DNA from: Spyradomonas excrementavium | GTDB lineage: Bacteria > Cyanobacteriota > Vampirovibrionia > Gastranaerophilales > Gastranaerophilaceae | Assembly: GCA_018714005.1 (NCBI GenBank) | Contig: DVOA01000092.1 | Coordinates: forward strand, 1 to 5,775 | DNA: 5,775 nucleotides | Reading direction: 5' to 3' | In this document: positions 1 to 5,159 of the stretch, piece after piece | Position numbering within the stretch: the first letter of the stretch is position 1 | How the letters are laid out: each line of letters opens with the position of its first letter | Made by a program: the position numbers and the translations under genes | The notes under the pieces: model-generated | Told to the model about the DNA's origin: nothing | Seen by the model: the letters and a program-made list of their open reading frames with translations, nothing else | Databases searched by the model: none

Positions 1-1
1 T

Positions 2-1153
2 TATAACGGGCATCCGCGCCAGATTGTGAAGGCGCTTGAGCTGCTTTGCGAGGCAGAACGCCCGATGATTATCGCCGGAGGCGGCGTTGTTGCGTCCGGT
101 GCGGAAAAAGAATTAACAGAACTTGCGGAAAAACTGAACATTCCCGTTGCGAACACCCTCATGGCAATGGGCGCATTCCCCGCAAGCCGTGAAAAATCGC
201 TCGGAATGCTCGGTATGCACGGAAACTACTGGGCAAACCATGCTGTTTCCAACTGTGACGTGCTTTTTGCCATCGGAACACGTTTCAACGACAGAATTAC
301 CGGCTGCTTGAAGCGTTTTGCAAAAGACGCACAAATCATTCACATCGACATCGACCCATGCTCAATCAGTAAAAACGTTCCGGTCGATATTCCGATTGTA
401 GGCGACGCGAAAAACGTCCTCAATGCAATGCTCAACGAATTTAACAACAACAAATACGAAACAAATCACGAAGTTAAGCAAATCTGGTTTGAACAAATCA
501 ACGAATGGAAGAAAAAACGCGCGCTTCCGGCCTGCAACTCGGACAAATTAAGCCCGCTCACGGTTATCCAGAAAATTTACGAATACACAAAAGACAAAGA
601 CACGGTAATTTGCACAGAAGTCGGCCAGCACCAGATGTGGACGGCGCAGCTTTATAAATTTGAAGAGCCCAGACGGTTTATCACGTCCGGAGGCTTGGGA
701 ACAATGGGATTCGGCTATCCTGCGGCAATCGGAGCGGCAATTGCCCAGCCGGAAAAGATAATAATCGACATTGCGGGCGATGGCAGCATTCAGATGAACA
801 TTCAGGAGCTTGCAACCTGCGTGGAATACGGGATTCCGGTTATTGTTGCGATTATCAACAACGGTTATCTCGGCATGGTGCGTCAGTGGCAGGAAAAGCT
901 GTTCAACAAGCATTATTCTGAAACAAAAATTTCCGGCCCTGACTTTGTAAAAGTCGCAGAAGCCTACGGAGCAATGGGAATCAGGGTTACAAAAGAAGAA
1001 GAAATCATCCCCGCGCTGCAAAAAGCCATAGAATCGCGCCGTCCGGTGTTCATCGACTTTGTGGTCGAGGAGTTTGAGATGGTTTATCCGTGGGTATTGG
1101 CGGGAAAACCGATAAATCAGGTACTTTTGTCGAACGACAGCCCAATTAGTTAA
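2..1153 (+). CDS. ilvB: Acetolactate synthase large (catalytic) subunit, 5'-truncated by the window edge
   Basis: This is the thiamine diphosphate (ThDP)-dependent enzyme that condenses two pyruvates to acetolactate (or pyruvate with 2-oxobutyrate), the first common step of valine, leucine and isoleucine synthesis in the cytoplasm. The reading frame is open from base 2 and reads YNGHPRQIVKALEL, a typical internal AHAS segment, so the GTG at 26 is an internal Val codon and not the start. About 383 of the usual 550-570 residues are present. Numbering from Val at 26, the central FAD-associated domain covers roughly 1-135. The C-terminal ThDP domain has GDGS at 251-254 and NN at 278-279, the Mg/ThDP-binding GDG-X(n)-N motif. 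GMVRQWQ at 283-289 includes the Trp known from AHAS herbicide-binding sites. The N-terminal domain with the catalytic Glu lies outside the window. The stop is followed after 17 nt by ilvN, so the two are co-transcribed. Confidence 0.97.
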   Translation, partial: YNGHPRQIVKALELLCEAERPMIIAGGGVVASGAEKELTELAEKLNIPVANTLMAMGAFPASREKSLGMLGMHGNYWANHAVSNCDVLFAIGTRFNDRITGCLKRFAKDAQIIHIDIDPCSISKNVPVDIPIVGDAKNVLNAMLNEFNNNKYETNHEVKQIWFEQINEWKKKRALPACNSDKLSPLTVIQKIYEYTKDKDTVICTEVGQHQMWTAQLYKFEEPRRFITSGGLGTMGFGYPAAIGAAIAQPEKIIIDIAGDGSIQMNIQELATCVEYGIPVIVAIINNGYLGMVRQWQEKLFNKHYSETKISGPDFVKVAEAYGAMGIRVTKEEEIIPALQKAIESRRPVFIDFVVEEFEMVYPWVLAGKPINQVLLSNDSPIS

Positions 1154-1170
1154 AAAATAAAGGATTTTGA

Positions 1171-1668
1171 ATGAGCCACATAATTTCAGTAATGGTAAAA
1201 GATGAAGCGGGGATAATCTCGCGTATAAGCAGCCTTTTCAGCTCACGCGGATACAGCATAGAAAGCATAACCGCCGCGCCCACCTGCGAGGGTGAATACG
1301 CAAGGCTGACAATCGTCATAAACGGCGATGAAAAGGTGCTCGAGCAAATTACAAAGCAGCTCAACAGGATTATTCCGGTCATAAAAGTGCTCGATTTCAA
1401 AAACGAAGACATTGTGGAGCGCGAAATCATTCTTTGTAAGGTAAATGCGCAGGACAAAGACCGCTCTGAGCTTTTGAGGATTGCAGAAATCTTTCAGGCA
1501 CGGATTATTGATGTTTCACCGAAAACTTATACGATTCAGGCGGTCGGGGATTCGCGCCAGATTCGCTCGCTTATTGAGCTTTTGCGCCCGATTGGGATAA
1601 AAGAGCTTGTGCGCTCGGGGAAAGTGGCGATTTCAAGGGAAAATCAGTTTATTAATATTAAGAATTGA
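1171..1668 (+). CDS. ilvN: Acetolactate synthase small (regulatory) subunit
   Basis: This is the regulatory partner of IlvB; it stimulates the catalytic subunit and in most bacteria confers valine feedback inhibition. At 165 residues it has the normal family length. An N-terminal ACT domain spans about 1-75 (ISVMVKDEAGIISRIS, then LFSSRGYSIESI), and the C-terminal ALS_ss_C domain about 80-160, including EREIILCKV and RPIGIKELVRSG. The end resembles Bacillus-type IlvN more than E. coli IlvH. The start is supported by AGGA at 1161-1164, 6 nt before the ATG, and by alignment of residue 1 with E. coli IlvH. Against IlvH from memory, position 11 is Asp (usually Asn) and position 29 is Ser (usually Asn), while Gly14 is kept; these positions line the valine pocket. 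No ilvC follows. The next gene is a DUF4127 protein after a repeat-filled gap. Confidence 0.96.
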   Translation: MSHIISVMVKDEAGIISRISSLFSSRGYSIESITAAPTCEGEYARLTIVINGDEKVLEQITKQLNRIIPVIKVLDFKNEDIVEREIILCKVNAQDKDRSELLRIAEIFQARIIDVSPKTYTIQAVGDSRQIRSLIELLRPIGIKELVRSGKVAISRENQFINIKN

Positions 1669-1680
1669 CAATTTTTAGCA

Positions 1681-1782
1681 GGCAGGGTCGTTTTCCCTGC
1701 GGGAAAGCCCTCACCCGCCCTGATTCGGCTTTTTCCCTACGGGATGTCCCCCACCCAGGCCCTCCCCCGCCTGGGGAGGGAG
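1681..1782. repeat. GC-rich intergenic tandem repeat with hairpins, copies 1 and 2 of a local palindrome family
   Basis: Two diverged units start at 1691 and 1731 (period 40). Each opens with TTTTCCCT(G/A)CGGGA, followed by a CCCTCACCC-like tract. Several hairpins are possible: GCAGGG (1682-1687) with CCCTGC (1695-1700); TTTCCC (1692-1697) with GGGAAA (1701-1706), mutually exclusive with the first; and CCCTCCCC (1760-1767) with GGGGAGGG (1773-1780), a perfect 8-bp stem with a 5-nt loop. The CCC(T/C)CACCC...GGCCCTC...GGGG.GAGGG core recurs at 3244-3278 and 3346-3378. The strong last hairpin could slow or end transcription from ilvBN, but no run of T follows it. The rest of the gap, 1783-1829, is AT-rich and has no convincing promoter. 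Confidence 0.8.
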
Positions 1783-1812
1783 AATAATTAAGATAAATAA
1801 GTAGGGGGATGT

Positions 1813-1833
1813 ATGAAAGAGAAGTGCAGATGA
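1813..1833 (+). promoter_or_regulatory. Possible six-codon leader ORF coupled to the DUF4127 start
   Basis: AGGGGG at 1803-1808 is the only strong purine-rich ribosome site in this gap. It abuts ATG 1809 with no spacing, which makes that in-frame start unlikely. It lies 4 nt before an out-of-frame ATG at 1813 that encodes MKEKCR and stops with TGA at 1831-1833. That stop overlaps the likely DUF4127 start at 1830 as ATGA, a classic translational-coupling arrangement. It may be accidental because the ORF is very short. Confidence 0.3.
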
Positions 1834-3215
1834 CCAAAAAGAAAATTGCATTTATTCCGATTGATAACAGGCCCGTATGTTACGAACTGGCGCAGGATAT
1901 TGCGGCGATTGACGGGGATATTGAACTTCTTTTACCGCCAAAATGGCTGCTCGGTGATTTGAAGAAGAATTCGCGCATTGACGGGATTTACAGCTGGGTT
2001 GAAAGCCTTAACGAAGTCGATTATCTGGTGGTTTCGCTTGATACGATTGCTTATGGCGGGCTTATTCCCTCCAGAAGGTCATCAGAAACGCTCACAGAAA
2101 TAAAAAACCGCGTAGAAAAGTTTATTGACCTTTTTAAATCCAAAAATGCCAAAATCCTCGCTGTTTCAAGCATAATGCGGATTTCAAACAACAATATTAA
2201 TGAAGAAGAAAAAGAATACTGGTCAAAATACGGCAAAAAAATCTTCAAATATTCGTGGGATTTGTCCAAAGACGGCGAGGCGCAAACCGATGTCCCGCCT
2301 GAAATTATAGAAGATTACATTTTGACGAGAAAAAGAAATTTTGAAATAAATTGCTGCTACATTGAATACGCTCAATCAGGAATTTTCGACACGCTGGTGC
2401 TTTCCAAGGACGATTGCGCGGAATTCGGGCTGAACATTCAGGAATGCCGGAAATTTGAGGCGATTATTAAGGAAAAAGAGCTGAAAAATGTGCTTTTGAA
2501 AACCGGCGCGGACGAAATCCCTTTGAGCCTTTTGAGCCGGATAATCACCGAGGGAAAAACGCTCAAAATCGCGCCCGTTTACACAAATCCGGACGGTAAA
2601 AACAAAATTTCAAAATACGAAGATGTTTCCGTCGCAGAATCCGTAAAAGGGCAGATTCTTCTTGCCGGAGCAAGGCCGGCGGCGCCCGAAGAAGCGGATA
2701 TTATCCTTTTTGTGAACAATTTTAAGGATATTCAGGGCGAACTGGTTATGGGTGTTGAGGTTGAGGGGTTTGGCGAAGAATTTGATTTGCCTGAAAAGCC
2801 TTTTCTTATCGCTGATATTTTAAATGCCAACGGCGCGGACAACGATTTTGTGAACACGCTCACGGACAAAGATTTTTACGGAGAAAATTTTCTCGGTTAT
2901 GCAGCATGGAACACGACCGGAAACACGCTCGGGAGCGGTCTTTGCTGCGCTCTGGCAAAATATTGTGCAAAGAATTTTAACGAAAATGCGTTCAAAAAGG
3001 TTCAGACGGTGCGGTTTTTGGATGATTGGGCATATCAGGCTAATTTGAGAAAATATTTGAAAAATACGGTTAAAAAACCGGATGAGGCAGAGCTCAAGAG
3101 GGTTATGAAGCCGTTTGAAAAGCTTGTTGCTCGAAAATTGGGGACAAAATTCAAAGAAATTTCGTATTCTTTTCCGTGGGAGAGGTTTTTTGAGGTTTCT
3201 GTTAATGTTTCTTAG
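1830..3215 (+). CDS. DUF4127 family protein, function unknown
   Basis: The 461-residue soluble protein has no signal peptide or membrane segment. It matches DUF4127 (usually about 480-510 residues) along its whole length: KIAFIPIDNRP near the N-terminus (5-15), SLDTIAYGGLIPSRR at 69-83, GADEIPL at 226-232, GYAAWNTTGNTLG at 356-368, RFLDDWAYQ at 395-403 and PWERFFEV at 449-456. These are recalled family patterns, not a database result. No biochemical role is established for the family to my knowledge, and none is proposed here. ATG 1830 is preferred because the conserved N-terminus begins just after it, and AGAGAAG (1818-1824) sits 5 nt upstream. In-frame ATG 1809 would add seven residues but has no usable ribosome-site spacing. 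The last codons lie inside a 103-bp tandem repeat. The gene is convergent with acpS. Confidence 0.88.
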   Translation: MTKKKIAFIPIDNRPVCYELAQDIAAIDGDIELLLPPKWLLGDLKKNSRIDGIYSWVESLNEVDYLVVSLDTIAYGGLIPSRRSSETLTEIKNRVEKFIDLFKSKNAKILAVSSIMRISNNNINEEEKEYWSKYGKKIFKYSWDLSKDGEAQTDVPPEIIEDYILTRKRNFEINCCYIEYAQSGIFDTLVLSKDDCAEFGLNIQECRKFEAIIKEKELKNVLLKTGADEIPLSLLSRIITEGKTLKIAPVYTNPDGKNKISKYEDVSVAESVKGQILLAGARPAAPEEADIILFVNNFKDIQGELVMGVEVEGFGEEFDLPEKPFLIADILNANGADNDFVNTLTDKDFYGENFLGYAAWNTTGNTLGSGLCCALAKYCAKNFNENAFKKVQTVRFLDDWAYQANLRKYLKNTVKKPDEAELKRVMKPFEKLVARKLGTKFKEISYSFPWERFFEVSVNVS

Positions 3216-3389
3216 ATTGGTACGGCTTTTAGGGCTGGTTGACCCCCTCACCCTGCCCTCTCCCCGAGGGGCGAGGGGAAAATTTGTGTTTTTTGAGGTT
3301 TCTGTTAAGATTTCTTAGGGAGGTGCGGTTTTTGGGCTGGCTGCCCCCTCACCCGGCCCTCTACCCAAGGGGCGAGGGAAATTTCATGG
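3186..3389. repeat. 103-bp direct tandem duplication spanning the DUF4127 stop codon, with palindrome copies 3 and 4
   Basis: Unit 1 (3186-3288) and unit 2 (3289-3389) both start TTTTTTGAGGTTTCTGTTAA, followed by a diverged stretch that still reads TTTCTTAG. Both then have CGG(C/T)TTTT, GGGCTGG, CCCCCTCACCC, GCCCTCT and GGGGCGAGGG. By eye they are about 80-85% identical, with a few single-base indels. Unit 1 begins inside the DUF4127 gene and encodes its last residues and stop, FFEVSVNVS. Unit 2 encodes the copied tail FFEVSVKIS and a stop. Hairpins form from CCCTC (3256-3260) with GAGGG (3273-3277) and from CCCTC (3357-3361) with GAGGG (3374-3378). Lying between two convergent genes, they may act as a bidirectional transcription barrier. 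Confidence 0.9.
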
Positions 3390-3397
3390 TTTTTGCA

Positions 3398-3841
3398 TTA
3401 GAGAATCAAAAATTTTAAAGTTCCGTCGCTGTTTACCTTTTTGAAGATAGACTTTTTCTTTTCCGGCACTTTATACACGATAACCTGCGCCATTGCGGTT
3501 TTTTGAGAATGCGAGAGGCTCACTTTTATTTCAAAATCGCTGTTCATGCCGTTCAAAAGCCGTATTTGCGGCACTCCGGAAGAATCATGGTAAATTTCAA
3601 TTTCTTTCAGGTTCAAAATCTTTACGCCATGCGCACACATTGCTTTATAGACGGCTTCTTTTGCGCAATATCGTGCGGCGAGACGTTTTGCGCTAAATTT
3701 CGTTTTAAAACAGTATTCCAGCTCGCCCTCGTTGTAAATTCGCTTCAAAAGCGGGGCGTTTCTATCATCCGAGTATCGCTCGAATCGTTCTATTTCTTCA
3801 ACATCGACACCTATCGATATATTTTCAAATTCAAAAGTCAT
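3398..3841 (-). CDS. acpS: Holo-[acyl-carrier-protein] synthase (4'-phosphopantetheinyl transferase)
   Basis: The enzyme transfers 4'-phosphopantetheine from CoA to a Ser of apo-ACP, activating it for fatty acid synthesis in the cytoplasm. Visible motifs are IGVDVEEIERF at 10-20, with the Mg-binding Asp13; FSAKRLAARYCAKEAVYKAM at 49-68, with the catalytic Lys61-Glu62 pair; and KVSLSHSQKTAMAQVIV at 106-122. The domain ends near 125, the usual AcpS length, but the protein runs on to 147 with a basic tail (PEKKKSIFKKV...). The tail's last codons lie beside the tandem repeat, so it may be a late extension after loss of an older stop. On the minus strand AGGTAG (3851-3846) precedes the ATG by 4 nt, supporting the start at 3841. 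A perfect inverted repeat lies just upstream. The gene appears monocistronic and converges on the DUF4127 gene. Confidence 0.94.
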   Translation of the reverse strand: MTFEFENISIGVDVEEIERFERYSDDRNAPLLKRIYNEGELEYCFKTKFSAKRLAARYCAKEAVYKAMCAHGVKILNLKEIEIYHDSSGVPQIRLLNGMNSDFEIKVSLSHSQKTAMAQVIVYKVPEKKKSIFKKVNSDGTLKFLIL

Positions 3842-3855
3842 AACACTACCTGCAT

Positions 3856-3877
3856 TATCTATGAACTTTCATAGATA
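3856..3877. promoter_or_regulatory. Perfect inverted repeat upstream of acpS, candidate operator or 5'-UTR hairpin
   Basis: Arms TATCTATGA (3856-3864) and TCATAGATA (3869-3877) are exact reverse complements around the spacer ACTT, so it is a 22-bp dyad. It ends 5 nt before the acpS ribosome site. On the minus strand a TTGAAA lies upstream at about 3893-3888 and a weak TATGAA at 3871-3866 (16-nt spacing) falls inside the dyad, so a repressor bound here could block acpS transcription. As RNA, the same dyad would form a 9-bp AU-rich hairpin next to the ribosome site. No known regulator is assigned. Confidence 0.55.
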
Positions 3878-3921
3878 TATAAAAACATTTTTCAAAAAGA
3901 AATTGCCCCCGAAATTATAAA

Positions 3922-3939
3922 CCGCTTTTTAATTGCAAA
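3922..3939 (+). repeat. 18-nt direct repeat, copy A, upstream of the membrane-protein gene
   Basis: CCGCTTTTTAATTGCAAA is identical to copy B at 4551-4568, 629 bp away. It lies 19 nt before a TATAAT at 3959-3964 and contains a TTGCAA (3933-3938) that resembles a -35 box. Both copies sit upstream of a plus-strand gene, which suggests a shared promoter element or a duplicated upstream region. Confidence 0.65.
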
Positions 3940-3958
3940 GATATATGGAAAAATTTCC

Positions 3959-3964
3959 TATAAT
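3959..3964 (+). promoter_or_regulatory. Candidate -10 box for the membrane-protein gene
   Basis: This is a perfect TATAAT. The best -35-like hexamer, TTGCAA at 3933-3938, is 20 nt upstream, longer than the ideal 17. The flanking GGAAA/TTTCC dyad (3947-3951 and 3954-3958) ends just before the box. If used, transcription would start near 3971, leaving a leader of about 45 nt before ATG 4017. Confidence 0.45.
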
Positions 3965-4016
3965 ATTACCCACATGCGTAATATACAGAATTTTGTTATT
4001 TTTATAAAATTAATAA

Positions 4017-4505
4017 ATGAAAAACTGTCGGAATATCCTGGAAGTAATATTTTTTGCGCTTTTTATTTTATTCATAAGTGCTTCTTCGTCTATTTTTAAC
4101 CATATGTATTCCTCTTTTTTTCACTACACAAAAACGCTGACTCAAATACTTCCTCCCGATGAGCCGGAACCTTTGTGTGCACTTGTTATGGGAACACTCG
4201 CAATCATCTCAATAATACTAAGAGGTGCAGCACTTCCTTTTCTTTACAATAAAGAAAAAACTTTCCCGATTATTCATAAATTTTTGGACAAAATCAGTAC
4301 AAAACGCCGTTTTAGATATTTAATCTATTTATGCGCTTTAGCTATAGATTATCTGGTTTACTTAAAATTCGTTCACTATGGCCCGTATTTTGCTTTGTTT
4401 ATCTTTTATTTAATGCAAACCAACGGCGTTATTTTCAGTTTCATTATTTACAAAATATGGATGGTATTTGTTGTTGACGACCCGGATAAATGTGTTCGCC
4501 ATTAA
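4017..4505 (+). CDS. Small integral membrane protein of unknown function
   Basis: I do not recognise this 162-residue protein. It is strongly hydrophobic, with probable transmembrane helices at about 7-24 (ILEVIFFALFILFISASS), 53-75 (LCALVMGTLAIISIIL and onward), 99-118 (YLIYLCALAIDYLVYL) and 121-153, the last long enough to bend or to form two short helices. The Lys/Arg-rich loop 76-100 (KEKTF...STKRRFR) predicts a cytoplasmic loop, with both termini inside by the positive-inside rule. No enzyme motif or lipoprotein box is seen. The start lacks a Shine-Dalgarno site (AAATTAATAA precedes the ATG), unlike every other gene here. A later in-frame ATG at 4104 would remove the first helix, so 4017 is preferred. 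It stands alone between promoter-like regions, 131 nt before the next gene's AAGGAG-supported start region. Confidence 0.7.
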   Translation: MKNCRNILEVIFFALFILFISASSSIFNHMYSSFFHYTKTLTQILPPDEPEPLCALVMGTLAIISIILRGAALPFLYNKEKTFPIIHKFLDKISTKRRFRYLIYLCALAIDYLVYLKFVHYGPYFALFIFYLMQTNGVIFSFIIYKIWMVFVVDDPDKCVRH

Positions 4506-4550
4506 GCACAAAAAAACAAGATAGTACATTCGATTTTTACCCTTTTCTTG

Positions 4551-4568
4551 CCGCTTTTTAATTGCAAA
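4551..4568 (+). repeat. 18-nt direct repeat, copy B, upstream of the peptidoglycan-binding-like gene
   Basis: Identical to copy A at 3922-3939 (CCGCTTTTTAATTGCAAA). Here it lies 37 nt before the TATAAT at 4606, against 19 nt in copy A, so the spacing to the -10 box is not conserved. Confidence 0.65.
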
Positions 4569-4602
4569 TACCGAAATTTGACCTAACCGGCTCATCGAAA
4601 TC

Positions 4603-4611
4603 TGATATAAT
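4603..4611 (+). promoter_or_regulatory. Extended -10 promoter of the two-gene phage-like unit
   Basis: TGATATAAT is a full TATAAT (4606-4611) preceded by the extended -10 TG. This can compensate for the lack of a well-spaced -35; the nearest candidate, TTGACC at 4578-4583, is 22 nt upstream. Transcription would start near 4618, giving a leader of about 24 nt before ATG 4642. Confidence 0.6.
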
Positions 4612-4641
4612 CCCGGATTATAGACAAAAAGGAGCATGGCA

Positions 4642-5157
4642 ATGGACAAAACAAATCCCAAAACCGTTGAACAAAAGCTTTTTTCAGCAAAACCCTCCGC
4701 TGAAAGACTAAATGAAGAAATTAAAGAAAAAATTCTAAAAATACGTGAAAAAGGGCTAAAAAAGTTAAAATACGGGCATTCTAACGAAAAAGAAGAAATT
4801 TCCCGGCAGGAATATGAAAAAATCACCGAGCTCGCTGAATATATCGCAAAATATGTTCAGGATACCGGAAAAGAGCAGGCAATTATTGATTTTCAGACAG
4901 GTTTAAACCTTTTAAACGGTTACAAAAAGCAATCCAGCATAGAAACTCAAATCCGGCTTGAAGAAGACGGGGATTTTGGCGAAAAAACGCTGGGTGCGCT
5001 TCTGGGCGCGATGAAATATTACCCCGTAAGCATAATCGCCCAATTCATAAGGCTCGGCGCCATAAACAACAATATCTGGCAAACAAAAGACCTGCCCGAA
5101 ATTAATACAGACGAAAAAATCGTTGAAATTACAAGCAAATTTAGTGAAAGGAATTAG
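4642..5157 (+). CDS. Small protein with a peptidoglycan-binding-like region
   Basis: This is a 171-residue soluble protein without a signal peptide. Residues 1-75 are highly charged and probably helical (EEIKEKILKIREKGLKKLKY). Residues 78-140 resemble a peptidoglycan-binding fold: the FQTGLNLLNG helix (84-93), then EEDGDFGEKTLGALLGA (107-123), which carries the DG-x-x-G-x-x-T turn of PG_binding domains found on phage lysins and cell-wall hydrolases. No catalytic hydrolase domain is visible, so lytic activity is not claimed. AAGGAG at 4629-4634 decides the start: it is 7 nt from ATG 4642 but only 1 nt from the in-frame ATG 4636. An extended -10 promoter lies just upstream. The stop is 2 nt before the next ATG, and that gene's ribosome site lies inside this one, so the two are translationally linked. 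The family assignment is moderate; the operon link is strong. Confidence 0.72.
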   Translation: MDKTNPKTVEQKLFSAKPSAERLNEEIKEKILKIREKGLKKLKYGHSNEKEEISRQEYEKITELAEYIAKYVQDTGKEQAIIDFQTGLNLLNGYKKQSSIETQIRLEEDGDFGEKTLGALLGAMKYYPVSIIAQFIRLGAINNNIWQTKDLPEINTDEKIVEITSKFSERN

Positions 5158-5159
5158 AA

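Noticed and set aside
1665..1670. Perfect TTGACA as a -35 box for the DUF4127 gene
   Set aside because: It overlaps the ilvN stop, and no -10-like hexamer lies 15-19 nt downstream.
1760..1780. Standard intrinsic terminator after ilvN
   Set aside because: The 8-bp GC stem is strong, but it is followed by AGAATAATTA and not by a T-run; kept only as part of the repeat.
3115..3318. A 67-codon plus-strand frame overlapping the end of the DUF4127 gene
   Set aside because: It is an out-of-frame shadow that reads through unit 1 of the tandem repeat and ends in the copied tail of unit 2; no ribosome site or family match.
3186..3389. CRISPR array
   Set aside because: Only two long, diverged, directly adjacent units with no uniform spacers.
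3503..3874. A 123-codon plus-strand frame across acpS
   Set aside because: It is antisense to clear AcpS motifs and also runs over the acpS ribosome site and dyad.
4578..4583. TTGACC as the -35 of the 4606 promoter
   Set aside because: The spacing of 22 nt is too long; the extended -10 TG is the better explanation.
4410..4826. A 138-codon minus-strand frame
   Set aside because: It overlaps two better-supported plus-strand genes and their promoter region, has no ribosome site and shows no recognisable motif.
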